Assembly (NCBI RefSeq): GCF_009800925.1
Contig: NZ_WOYF01000022.1
Coordinates: forward strand, 1 to 36,162
Length of the DNA stretch: 36,162 nucleotides
Source: Budvicia diplopodorum
GTDB taxonomy: Bacteria; Pseudomonadota; Gammaproteobacteria; Enterobacterales; Enterobacteriaceae
Direction of reading: 5' to 3'
The notes under the pieces are model-generated. The model saw only the letters and a list, made by a program, of their open reading frames with translations, had not been told where the DNA came from and did no database searches. Below are positions 9,243-16,535 of this stretch, piece after piece; within the stretch, counting starts at the first letter, position 1, and every line of letters begins with the position of its first letter. Made by a program: the position numbers and the translations under genes.

Positions 9243-9271
9243 AAGAGGCGTAATGAAAGATTACGCCTCTT
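9243..9271. terminator. Hairpin between convergent atoC and toxin genes
   Basis: A perfect 12-bp stem, AAGAGGCGTAAT (9243-9254) and ATTACGCCTCTT (9260-9271), encloses a 5-nt loop. There is only a modest T-rich stretch on either side, so it is best read as a bidirectional terminator between atoC (plus) and the toxin operon (minus). Confidence 0.65.
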
Positions 9272-9342
9272 ATATCTTTGAGATAATGATTTACCCTATT
9301 ATATACAATAGAGCATAAACGTTGTAGGCCAATTTAATATCA

Positions 9343-9696
9343 TTACCTCTTATGATACGGTGGCCAAGTTATGTTTATCGTTGGATCTTTTATTACTATA
9401 GAAACGATATTGTTACTATCATTAGCGCCTCCATTCACATTAACAGTAACCCCAACAGAATGATTCAGATAAAATGCCGCTTTTGCAGTTGAACATATGC
9501 TCGAAGATCCCGAAAAATGCCACTGATTTTTATAATTCGCATTGCCGGTAGCATTAATAGCAATCTGGCAAACTTTAGGATTCTCACCTGTGTAATAACC
9601 ACTAACATTGCCATTTAAATAATACGTCGCAGCCACTACAGATGAAGAACAGCAAGCCATAATAAAGGGTAAATAAAGCCAATTTTTCATTTTCAT
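9343..9696 (-). CDS. Small secreted protein, candidate B (receptor-binding) subunit of an AB-type toxin
   Basis: The 117-residue protein has a signal peptide (MKMKNWLYLPFIMACC..., cleavage near VVAA) and a mature chain of about 94 residues rich in Asn, Ser, Tyr and beta-forming residues. It has just two cysteines after the leader (C43 and C68), enough for one disulfide, as in B subunits of AB5 toxins; the segment FYLNHSVGVTVNV recalls the YFYxxGxxVxI strand of SubB/PltB-type subunits. That resemblance is by eye and weak. The main argument is position: it is the next gene, 81 nt downstream of the ADP-ribosyltransferase A chain, same strand. GGAGG (9704-9708) precedes ATG by 7 nt. Alternatives: an inhibitor or unrelated secreted protein; C15 in the leader might make it a lipoprotein, though IMAC is a poor lipobox. 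Confidence 0.6.
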   Translation of the reverse strand: MKMKNWLYLPFIMACCSSSVVAATYYLNGNVSGYYTGENPKVCQIAINATGNANYKNQWHFSGSSSICSTAKAAFYLNHSVGVTVNVNGGANDSNNIVSIVIKDPTINITWPPYHKR

Positions 9697-9740
9697 GATA
9701 TATCCTCCCCCGTTAAGGGATTAAAGATTAAGGTTAATAG

Positions 9741-9840
9741 CTAGCGATCTATACTCCTGAAGATATCCCCCAACAGGTTATAGATCAGGATTGCCTGATT
9801 CATCAGATTTGACGGCATCCCCAAGCAGGTTATAAATCAG
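9741..9840 (-). repeat. 52-bp-offset duplication at the toxin A-chain 3' end
   Basis: On the minus strand CTGATTTATAACCTGCTTGG (ending region 9821-9840) recurs as CTGATCTATAACCTGTTGGG (9769-9788), offset 52 bp. The first copy encodes LIYNLLGD (residues 230-237) in frame. The second also encodes LIYNLLGD followed by IFRSIDR and a stop at 9741, but in a different frame, because 52 is not a multiple of 3. The present stop codon (9778-9780) lies inside the second copy. This suggests a duplication that replaced the original C-terminus by a short new tail. Confidence 0.6.
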
Positions 9841-10527
9841 GCTACGAGAACAGAGCTGTAGTACCTGGGTATTTGGATAAGCAGTTGATCGTCTAAGACG
9901 TGCGCTAGCAGAGCTGTTTGACGCACATTCATAACAAGAATCACTGCTGGAACTATCATTTATAGGGTACCAAATTGTATATGGTGTAGAGCTGGGTGCA
10001 GTCTGTATGTCCTCATAGCGTTGGTTGTAGCTTGCTTCATGGGCAACAGCTATGCCGTCTGGCGTCCGGGTATATCTGATAGCCCGATAAATCTGCTGTG
10101 GCGTAATATTTCCAAGAGCAACCCATTCATCCTGTTCCTGAAAGAATCTTGCCCGGTGGGTAAATTCAGGATCGCCACTTTGCTGAGCCGCATAGTTCAA
10201 GCTATCGTATACCCTGAAAAAGTTACTGGTTGGCCTGATCGCATAGACATAAAAATCCTGCCGCCTATCCCCCCAATCAATAGCAAAGCTCTGAGAAGCT
10301 GTTGTTGATGTAAATAGAGAATCACGAGTACCGGTGAAGCATGATTCCCCCTCGACATGGCGTAATAGATTATTATTTTGCCCAAGCACCACAAAACCGG
10401 TGGAAAAGATAGTTTGTGGCGGGCGGCTATCCGCACGGTAGAAATAAACATCATCTGCTAGCGCGGTTGTACTAATAAAAGAAGCTAATACGACCAATTT
10501 TTTACCAATATCTATAATGAAATTCAT
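9778..10527 (-). CDS. Secreted ADP-ribosyltransferase toxin A chain, pertussis toxin S1 / ArtA-like
   Basis: The 249-residue protein has a signal peptide (about residues 1-24, ending TALA) and a mature chain starting DDVYFYRADSRPPQTIFSTGF, close to the N-terminus of pertussis toxin S1 (VYRYDSRPPEDVFQNGF). Equivalents of the S1 catalytic residues are visible: R31 (S1 R9), D33 (D11), H57 in LLRHVEGESC (H35), the S-T-S-type NAD motif at S74-T75-T76, and E134 in EQDEW (E129). C63 matches S1 C41; C198, C201 and C226 are candidates for the disulfide holding A1 to the A2 tail. The family transfers ADP-ribose to eukaryotic G proteins. AAGGAGAT precedes ATG. The C-terminus appears altered by a duplication (9741-9840). 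Target and activity are inferred. Confidence 0.85.
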   Translation of the reverse strand: MNFIIDIGKKLVVLASFISTTALADDVYFYRADSRPPQTIFSTGFVVLGQNNNLLRHVEGESCFTGTRDSLFTSTTASQSFAIDWGDRRQDFYVYAIRPTSNFFRVYDSLNYAAQQSGDPEFTHRARFFQEQDEWVALGNITPQQIYRAIRYTRTPDGIAVAHEASYNQRYEDIQTAPSSTPYTIWYPINDSSSSDSCYECASNSSASARLRRSTAYPNTQVLQLCSRSLIYNLLGDAVKSDESGNPDL

Positions 10528-10664
10528 TTTATCTCCTTATAAGCTAATACCGTATATGAGAAAAATATCTTTCTTGAATTTAGTAATTTATTGCACCTGC
10601 CAACAACTCCTTATATTTACTGATGATAATAATTAATTTAAAAAACCTAACGGTAATATATTCC

Positions 10665-10678
10665 TGATGTAAACATCA
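10665..10678. promoter_or_regulatory. 14-bp palindrome upstream of the toxin operon
   Basis: TGATGTAAACATCA is symmetrical except for the central AA, about 140 bp upstream of the toxin A-chain start. It has operator form, but I do not recognise a regulator. Confidence 0.35.
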
Positions 10679-11029
10679 TTAAAAATGACATATTTTATTG
10701 CGATAAAATAAACCAGTTAATACTAAATAGAACAGCAAACGTTACGTGATAACAGACAGCACTCACTTATCACTTAAAACGCGTTATCCATAAAGTCATT
10801 TAAACATTCAATTAATTAAAGCCGGTAGTTAAATACTATTTATGTTACAGAACAGAGTAAAATACCATTAGGGATAACTGTCCAGAATAAAATTATCATT
10901 AATAATCTTTAATTATTAAACATTAATTTTTAGCTTTGATACTTAACTATTCGCGTTATAAAGAACATAAAAAATTATTTACATGAAAACAATAATGACT
11001 AGTTTCTTGCTCACAAAATCAGGATAATG

Positions 11030-11045
11030 ACGCAAACGATTACGC
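11030..11045 (+). promoter_or_regulatory. PurR-like operator before the nucleoside permease gene
   Basis: ACGCAAACGATTACGC matches the PurR consensus ACGCAAACGTTTGCGT at 13 of 16 positions. It lies 22 bp before the ATG and just downstream of a -10-like GATAAT (11023-11028), where a bound repressor would block transcription. Another LacI-family protein is possible. The purine link fits the downstream gene. Confidence 0.6.
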
Positions 11046-11067
11046 AACCAACATAGGGAATAATGTA

Positions 11068-12064
11068 ATGGCTAAAAAGAGAATAAGCCTTCTATCTTTT
11101 CTTGCACTTATCATGTCCAGCCAAGCGTTAGCCGACGGTGATCCAATTAAAGTGAAGGTATTCGTAGGTTCGATGTTTGAAATTGGTCAAAACACCGGTG
11201 ATAAAGCCGGAGAATTTCAGAACTGGTACGAGAAATATTTTAAAAACAGCCAGCCAATAATAGTTAAAGGTGCTGCATCACCGGTTTACTGTAATAACGA
11301 TGGCGTATGCGGCTCCGTACTGGGCATGGGGAAAGTCGCCTCATCCTCTTCGGTACAGGCTATCTTGCTTAATCCAAAGTTTGATATGTCCCAAACCTAT
11401 TTCATGATCAACGGCGTTGCCGGTACGCCGCCCTCTCGCGGCACCATCGGCGATGTAAGCTGGGGTACCTGGGTGGTTGATTACGATCTGGGACACCGTT
11501 GGGCACCGGAAGAAGGACTGGGCTTTTATTCCGCGTAAAGGCTATGAGAACATTCGTCGCTATCAGTTAGACCCAACGCTGGTTTCTTGGGCAATGAAAA
11601 TTACCGATAAAACTCCACTGCTGGATTCTGAAGGTGCGCAAAAGTACCGCCAGCGTTACCCTGACGATAACGCCAGACGTTCACCAAAAGTTCTGACCGG
11701 CACCCATATAACCGGCGATACCTTTTTCCACGGCCCGGGAATGTCAAAAGAAGCGCAATATATTGCCAAGCTGTATGGCGCAGACGACTATTTAGCAACG
11801 GAAATGGAAATTGCCGCCATCACTCAGGTAATCGCTCGTACTCAAGGCACCACTCAGCGTGTACTCAGCCTGCGCGGCGCGGTTAATTTCGATCAGGGTA
11901 ATCCTAACGAAACGACGCTGGAACATTTAGATCCGGCTCCGGGCCAAACCGCCGGTGGCTTTAAAGAAACCGTAGAGAACATCGCCAAGGTTGGCGGTGA
12001 AATGACAGATTATATTGTTAGCCACTGGGATACGTGGCAAAACGGCGTACCGCCGCTAAAATAG
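11068..12064 (+). pseudogene. Purine nucleoside permease (NUP family), frameshifted
   Basis: Two overlapping plus-strand frames together make one NUP-family protein of about 331 residues. Frame 1 (11068-11538) gives a signal peptide (to ALADGD) and KVFVGSMFEIGQNTGDKAGE, NGVAGTPPSRGTIGDVSWG and VDYDLGHRWAPEE. The sequence then continues only in the +1 frame as DWAFIPRKGYENIRRYQLDP, ending LSLRGAVNFDQG...NGVPPLK at 12064. Removing one G at 11515-11516 restores a continuous reading WAPEEDWAFIPRKG. So it is either a recent pseudogene or a sequencing error; the downstream half shows no other damage, which favours a recent event. The family is periplasmic and linked to purine nucleoside uptake. ATG at 11068 is preceded by AGGGAATA. 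Confidence 0.8.
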
Positions 12065-12103
12065 TTTTAAGATAAAAAAGGATTGCGGCAAGCGTGATAA
12101 CTG

Positions 12104-12195
12104 TCGTCATCCCGGCGAAAGCCGAGACCCAGATTTTAGCTAATCAATAACCACTTGGCTTAAAGACTGGGCCCCGGTTTCCACCGGGGTGACGA
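12104..12195. repeat. REP/MITE-like element with 29-bp imperfect terminal inverted repeats
   Basis: The left end TCGTCATCCCGGCGAAAGCC (from 12104, arm to 12132) and the reverse complement of the right end (12167-12195, beginning TCGTCACCCCGGTGGAAACC) agree at about 23 of 29 positions around a 34-nt centre. Its transcript would fold into a long hairpin. The word CGTCATCCCG recurs in the 14-bp hairpin at 22321-22352, so this is probably a dispersed repeat family. It may also terminate transcription from the NUP gene. Confidence 0.55.
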
Positions 12196-12324
12196 TGGGG
12201 AAGGGCCGATGATAATCAAGCAGATTACTATTTCAACTATATTGATTGCCCTTAACCGGCAAACATTGCGGGAATCGCGATCCTTTTTCCTACTTATGGC
12301 AAAGCGATCTCCCTCTTGACCAAT

Positions 12325-12340
12325 CGTGACACATATCACA
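12325..12340 (+). promoter_or_regulatory. CRP-like site upstream of atoDAEB
   Basis: CGTGACACATATCACA has the TGTGA-N6-TCACA form with one mismatch. It lies upstream of the AtoC sites. Catabolite control of short-chain fatty-acid use is plausible but inferred. Confidence 0.45.
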
Positions 12341-12385
12341 TTATCTATCTGTTTTTATTAGCTATTTATATGGAATAGTGAAACA

Positions 12386-12422
12386 AAAGGTGCACACCTG
12401 TGCAAAAAATTGCACACCTTTC
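12386..12422 (+). promoter_or_regulatory. AtoC-type upstream activator sites
   Basis: Two nested palindromes share TGTGCA: TGCACA-CC-TGTGCA (12391-12404) and TGTGCAA-AAAA-TTGCACA (12399-12416). TGCACACCT is also a direct repeat at 12391 and 12411, 20 bp apart. They lie about 100-130 bp upstream of the -24 element, the expected enhancer position for AtoC, and the TTGCACA word resembles the AtoC sites I recall from E. coli. AtoC binding is an inference. Confidence 0.65.
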
Positions 12423-12522
12423 TTAGCCATATGCTCCCACGCTCCATCTCAGCCAATCCATCAAAAAATCTAACTAATTAATTTATATAAATTTTAAATA
12501 AAAAAAACACAAAAACCAGAAC

Positions 12523-12537
12523 TGGCACAGCCATTGC
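12523..12537 (+). promoter_or_regulatory. Sigma-54 (-24/-12) promoter of atoDAEB
   Basis: TGGCAC (12523-12528) and TTGC (12534-12537) place the invariant GG and GC exactly 10 bp apart, matching TGGCAC-N5-TTGC. Transcription should start near 12549. The AtoC activator gene lies upstream in this window. This also rules out the in-frame ATG at 12544 as the atoD start. Confidence 0.9.
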
Positions 12538-12585
12538 TATTCCTTGATTGAATCCGGATTCGGATATCAAACCCAAGGAATAATT

Positions 12586-13245
12586 ATGAAAAATAAACAT
12601 ATCGATATACAGCAGGCCGCTGAACGCTTTCGTGATGGTATGACCATCATGGTCGGTGGCTTTATGGGCGTAGGTACCCCGCCTAATTTGGTCGAGGCAT
12701 TGCTTAACTCAGGCGTTAAAGATTTAACCATCATTGCTAACGATACCGCATTTGTAGATACCGGCATTGGCCCTCTTATCGTCAACGGCAGGGTAAAAAA
12801 AGTCATCGCTTCTCATATCGGCACTAACCCTGAAACCGGCCGTCAGATGATCGCCGGTGAGCTAGACGTTGAACTGGTTCCTCAGGGAACGCTGATTGAA
12901 CGTATTCGCTGCGGTGGCTCAGGCCTGGGCGGCTTTTTAACCCCTACCGGCGTCGGTACCGTGATTGAAGAAGGTAAGCAAAAAATCACCATCGGCGAAA
13001 CTGAATATCTTTTGGAACTCCCGCTACGCGCCGATTTGGCACTGATTCAGTCACATCTATCCGATCGTCAGGGCAACCTAACCTACCAACTGACCGCCCG
13101 CAACTTCAACCCGCTGATTGCACTGGCCGCTGACCTTGTTATGGCAGAGCCCGACAGGCTAGTTGAGGTCGGCGAAATTGCGCCGGACTGCGTGATGACG
13201 CCTGCGGCACTGATCGACCATATCGTTTACCCGAAGGAGCGCTAA
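12586..13245 (+). CDS. atoD: Acetate CoA-/acetoacetate CoA-transferase, alpha subunit
   Basis: The 219-residue subunit begins [20 protein letters not shown] and has the glycine-rich [10 protein letters not shown] (about residues 24-33) and [16 protein letters not shown] (about 107-122) of CoA-transferase family I alpha subunits. With AtoA it moves CoA from acetyl-CoA to acetoacetate, the first step of acetoacetate and short-chain fatty-acid use. AAGGAAT precedes ATG 12586; an in-frame ATG at 12544 lies at the predicted transcription start and was rejected. First gene of atoDAEB, 2 nt before atoA. Confidence 0.95.
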   Translation: MKNKHIDIQQAAERFRDGMTIMVGGFMGVGTPPNLVEALLNSGVKDLTIIANDTAFVDTGIGPLIVNGRVKKVIASHIGTNPETGRQMIAGELDVELVPQGTLIERIRCGGSGLGGFLTPTGVGTVIEEGKQKITIGETEYLLELPLRADLALIQSHLSDRQGNLTYQLTARNFNPLIALAADLVMAEPDRLVEVGEIAPDCVMTPAALIDHIVYPKER

Positions 13246-13247
13246 CA

Positions 13248-13913
13248 ATGAACGCTAAAGAATTAATCGCTCGCCGCGTCGCCCTTGAACTACACGATGG
13301 TGACATTGTAAACCTTGGCATCGGCTTACCAACTCAGGTGGTTAATTACCTGCCTACCGGTATCCATATCACTCTCCAGTCTGAGAACGGTTTTCTGGGG
13401 CTCGGCCCGGTAACCGAAGCGCACCCCAATCTGGTCAATGCCGGCGGGCAGCCTTGCGGTATGTTACCCGGCGCAGCCATGTTTGACAGCGCATTCTCTT
13501 TCGCACTGATCCGCGGCGGTCACGTTGATGCCAGCGTATTAGGCGGCCTACAGGTCGATCAGCACGCTAATCTGGCTAACTGGATGGTACCGGGAAAAAT
13601 GGTTCCTGGTATGGGCGGAGCAATGGACTTAGTCACAGGCGCTAAGCGAGTCATTATCGCTATGGAACACTGTGCAAAAGACGGCACGTCTAAAATTTTG
13701 AAACAGTGCACTTTGCCGTTAACGGCTAAAAACAAAGTCAGCACCATCGTGACTGAGCTAGGCGTATTTAGCTTTGAAAACGGCCAGTTGGTACTGAAAG
13801 AGCACGCGCCCGACGTAACTCTCGACATGATTCGAGAAAAAACTGACGCTGAATTCAGCGTTGCCTCTGATTTCAAAATGATGCCAATTATGGCCATGGA
13901 AGGTGTTGCATGA
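13248..13913 (+). CDS. atoA: Acetate CoA-/acetoacetate CoA-transferase, beta subunit
   Basis: The 221-residue subunit carries the catalytic glutamate E46 in the family motif SENGFLGLGP, with the preceding GIGLPTQV (about residues 24-31) typical of beta subunits, and GGHVDASVLGGLQVD (about 90-104) of the CoA-binding core. The glutamate forms the glutamyl-CoA intermediate (family knowledge). AGGAG precedes the ATG by a few bases, and the 3' end overlaps atoE (ATGA), so the operon is tightly coupled. Confidence 0.95.
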   Translation: MNAKELIARRVALELHDGDIVNLGIGLPTQVVNYLPTGIHITLQSENGFLGLGPVTEAHPNLVNAGGQPCGMLPGAAMFDSAFSFALIRGGHVDASVLGGLQVDQHANLANWMVPGKMVPGMGGAMDLVTGAKRVIIAMEHCAKDGTSKILKQCTLPLTAKNKVSTIVTELGVFSFENGQLVLKEHAPDVTLDMIREKTDAEFSVASDFKMMPIMAMEGVA

Positions 13914-15232
13914 TTAGCCGTATCTCTCGAGTATTAACCGGATTTGTTAGCCGCTATCTGCCAGATCCGCTGATTTTCGCCATGCTGTTAACCATGCTTA
14001 CCTTTGTTATTGCGCTGGTTTTCACGCCTCACGGGCCGGTAGAAATGGTCAATATGTGGGGTAACGGATTCTGGAACCTGCTGGCCTTTGGTATGCAGAT
14101 GGCGCTAGTCATCGTAACGGGGCATGCATTAGCCAGCTCAGCGCCGGTAAAGCGCATTCTTAAGCAGACCGCCTCCATTGCAAAAACCCCGGCTCAGGGC
14201 GTGATGCTGGTAACCTTCTTAGGCTCTATAGCCTGTGCGATTAACTGGGGCTTCGGTCTGGTTGTTGGCGCCATGTTCGCTAAAGAAGTTGCCCGTCGCC
14301 TGCCGAAATCTGACTACCCCCTGTTGATTGCCTGTGCCTACATTGGCTTCTTAACCTGGGGCGGTGGCCTTTCTGGCTCCATGCCTCTGCTGGCAGCAAC
14401 GCCCGGCAACCCGGTTGAGCATATCATCGGTCTAATTCCCGTATCTCAAACCATATTTACCGACTACAACATATTTATCACCCTGGGCCTGATAGCTCTA
14501 ATGCCGTTTGTGACCCGCATGATGATGCCAAAGGCGCATGAAATCATCACTATCGATCCGTCACTGCTGGAAGACGATCCTGATTTCCAGAAAAAGCTGC
14601 CTGCCGATGCCCCAATCGCAGAAAAAATTGAAGAGAGCAGAATCATCGCGTGGATTATTGGCGCGTTAGGCATTGCCTATCTGGGCATGTACTTTTGGGA
14701 AAAAGGTTTCAACATCACGATTAATACCGTGAACATGGCATTCATGATCGCCGGTATTTTACTGCACAAAACGCCAATGGCCTATATGCGCGCCGTTTCG
14801 TCCGCGGCCAAAAGCACCGCAGGCATCCTGGTTCAGTTCCCGTTCTACGCGGGTATCCAACTGATGATGGAACATTCCGGCTTAGGCGGCCTTATCACCG
14901 AGTTCTTTATTAACGTTGCCAATAAAGACACCTTCCCGATCATGACCTTCTTCAGCTCTGCGATCATCAACTTTGCCGTACCGTCCGGCGGCGGCCACTG
15001 GGTTATTCAAGGTCCGTTTGTTATGCCTGCCGCACAGGCGCTGGGTGCAGACTTAGGTAAATCAGCCATGGCGATTGCCTATGGTGAGCAATGGATGAAT
15101 ATGGCTCAGCCGTTCTGGGCACTGCCGGCACTGGCAATTGCCGGTTTGGGCGTTCGGGACATTATGGGTTACTGCGTTACCGCCCTGCTGTTCTCCGGCG
15201 CGGTATTTATCATCGGCCTCACCGTATTCTGA
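13910..15232 (+). CDS. atoE: Short-chain fatty acid transporter AtoE
   Basis: The 440-residue inner-membrane protein has about ten or more hydrophobic segments, starting MISRISRVLTGFVSRYLPDP and containing the conserved family stretches CAINWGFGLVVGA (about residues 104-116), GGLSGSMPLLAATPGNP (about 152-168) and NFAVPSGGGHWVIQGPFV (about 349-366). It imports acetoacetate, butyrate or other short-chain fatty acids. It overlaps atoA by 4 bases and is followed 22 nt later by atoB. Length matches E. coli AtoE (440). Confidence 0.95.
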   Translation: MISRISRVLTGFVSRYLPDPLIFAMLLTMLTFVIALVFTPHGPVEMVNMWGNGFWNLLAFGMQMALVIVTGHALASSAPVKRILKQTASIAKTPAQGVMLVTFLGSIACAINWGFGLVVGAMFAKEVARRLPKSDYPLLIACAYIGFLTWGGGLSGSMPLLAATPGNPVEHIIGLIPVSQTIFTDYNIFITLGLIALMPFVTRMMMPKAHEIITIDPSLLEDDPDFQKKLPADAPIAEKIEESRIIAWIIGALGIAYLGMYFWEKGFNITINTVNMAFMIAGILLHKTPMAYMRAVSSAAKSTAGILVQFPFYAGIQLMMEHSGLGGLITEFFINVANKDTFPIMTFFSSAIINFAVPSGGGHWVIQGPFVMPAAQALGADLGKSAMAIAYGEQWMNMAQPFWALPALAIAGLGVRDIMGYCVTALLFSGAVFIIGLTVF

Positions 15233-15254
15233 CGTACAAATAAGGAATTGAACT

Positions 15255-16439
15255 ATGAGCAATATCGTTATTGTCAGCGCAGCCCGTACCGCTATTGGCA
15301 GTTTTAACGGCGCATTAGCCTCGGTACCGGCGGTAGATTTAGGTTCTATCGTTATTCGTGAAGCCATGGCCCGCGCAGGGCTCGGCGGTGATGCGATCGA
15401 CGAAGTTATCTTTGGTAACGTGCTTCAGGCCGGGCTGGGCCAAAACCCTGCCCGTCAGGCGCTGCTGAAAAGCGGTATCCCTGAAACCGTCTGCGCCTAT
15501 ACCGTCAACAAAGTGTGTGGTTCAGGCTTAAAAAGCGTTGCTTTAGCCGCTCAGGCCATTTTGGCCGGCGATGCCGAAACCATCGTAGCCGGCGGTATGG
15601 AAAATATGAGTCAGGCGCCTTACCTGATGGACAGCAAAGCCCGTTGGGGCTATCGCTTAGGCGATGGCAAGCTGATGGACGTTATCCTGAAAGACGGACT
15701 GATGTGTGCCACTCATGATTACCATATGGGTATCACCGCAGAAAACGTGGCAAAAGAGTACGGCATCACCCGTGAAGCGCAGGACCAGCTGGCTCTGGCA
15801 TCACAGCAAAAGGCGGTAGCGGCAATGAACAGCGGCGCGTTCGCTAAAGAGATCGTGCCGGTAACCGTTAAGACTCGCAAAGGCGACGTTATTATAGATA
15901 CCGACGAGTTCCCGAAAGCTGATTCTACGGCGGAAGGTTTAGCTAAACTGCGCCCGGCGTTTACCAAAGAAGGTACCGTCACTGCGGGTAACGCTTCCGG
16001 TATCAACGACGGTGCAGCGGCGCTGGTTGTGATGTCGGAAAGCCGCGCAAAGGCGCTGGGACTAACGCCGCTGGCCCGTATCAGAGGCTATGCCAACGGC
16101 GGGGTTGCCCCATCGCTAATGGGAATGGGCCCGGTACCTGCAACGCTGAACGCGCTGAAGAAAACCGGCCTTACGCTGTCTGATATCGACTTGATTGAAG
16201 CCAACGAAGCCTTTGCCGCCCAGTTCCTGGCCGTAGGCCAAACCCTCGGATTCGATCGGGATAAGGTCAACGTTAACGGCGGCGCTATTGCTCTGGGCCA
16301 CCCGGTCGGTGCCAGCGGTGCCCGCATTCTGGTTACTCTGCTGCACGCACTGCAGGCCAGAAACAAAACGCTGGGGCTGGCAACGCTATGTATTGGCGGT
16401 GGTCAGGGTACGGCGATGATTATTGAACGCTTGAGCTAA
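15255..16439 (+). CDS. atoB: Acetyl-CoA acetyltransferase (thiolase) AtoB
   Basis: The 394-residue thiolase has nucleophile C88 in [11 protein letters not shown]349 in [14 protein letters not shown] and the acid-base C379 in [12 protein letters not shown]. It splits acetoacetyl-CoA, made by AtoDA, into two acetyl-CoA. AAGGAATTG precedes the ATG. Length equals that of E. coli AtoB. Last gene of the operon, followed by a hairpin. Confidence 0.96.
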   Translation: MSNIVIVSAARTAIGSFNGALASVPAVDLGSIVIREAMARAGLGGDAIDEVIFGNVLQAGLGQNPARQALLKSGIPETVCAYTVNKVCGSGLKSVALAAQAILAGDAETIVAGGMENMSQAPYLMDSKARWGYRLGDGKLMDVILKDGLMCATHDYHMGITAENVAKEYGITREAQDQLALASQQKAVAAMNSGAFAKEIVPVTVKTRKGDVIIDTDEFPKADSTAEGLAKLRPAFTKEGTVTAGNASGINDGAAALVVMSESRAKALGLTPLARIRGYANGGVAPSLMGMGPVPATLNALKKTGLTLSDIDLIEANEAFAAQFLAVGQTLGFDRDKVNVNGGAIALGHPVGASGARILVTLLHALQARNKTLGLATLCIGGGQGTAMIIERLS

Positions 16440-16469
16440 TTCATCGTTTTTATCATTGAGATATCAATC

Positions 16470-16495
16470 ATGCCGGGGCCAGTATGGACCGGCAT
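16470..16495. terminator. Hairpin after atoB
   Basis: ATGCCGG (16470-16476) pairs with CCGGCAT (16489-16495), with two more possible pairs inside the loop. It lies 31 nt after the atoB stop, between convergent genes. The T tract is poor, so efficiency is uncertain. Confidence 0.5.
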
Positions 16496-16535
16496 TAATC
16501 ATATTGTGATTACAGATAATTAGAAAACTTGGCTA

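Larger units (their letters stand above)
10528..11067. other. AT-rich divergent intergenic region, toxin versus nucleoside permease
   Basis: These 540 nt contain no convincing gene. They are markedly AT-rich, unlike the neighbouring ato genes, consistent with acquired DNA and possible H-NS silencing (inference). Contents: toxin ribosome-binding site at 10530-10537, a palindrome at 10665-10678 and a PurR-like box at 11030-11045. I could not place a confident sigma-70 promoter for the toxin. Confidence 0.6.
12065..12585. other. Intergenic region carrying a repeat element and the atoDAEB control region
   Basis: No gene is visible here. In order: an inverted-repeat element (12104-12195), a CRP-like site (12325-12340), AtoC-type upstream sites (12386-12422) and the sigma-54 promoter (12523-12537). 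Each is listed separately. Confidence 0.7.

Noticed and set aside
10197..10454. ORFs overlapping the toxin A chain in other frames
   Set aside because: The A-chain frame has a signal peptide, ribosome-binding site and family motifs; the alternatives have none.
9343..12064. Toxin region as part of a prophage
   Set aside because: No integrase, tail, lysis or other phage genes are visible on either side; the ato genes resume immediately.
12544..12585. Longer atoD start at 12544
   Set aside because: It lies at or before the predicted sigma-54 transcription start; ATG 12586 has a ribosome-binding site and the family N-terminus.
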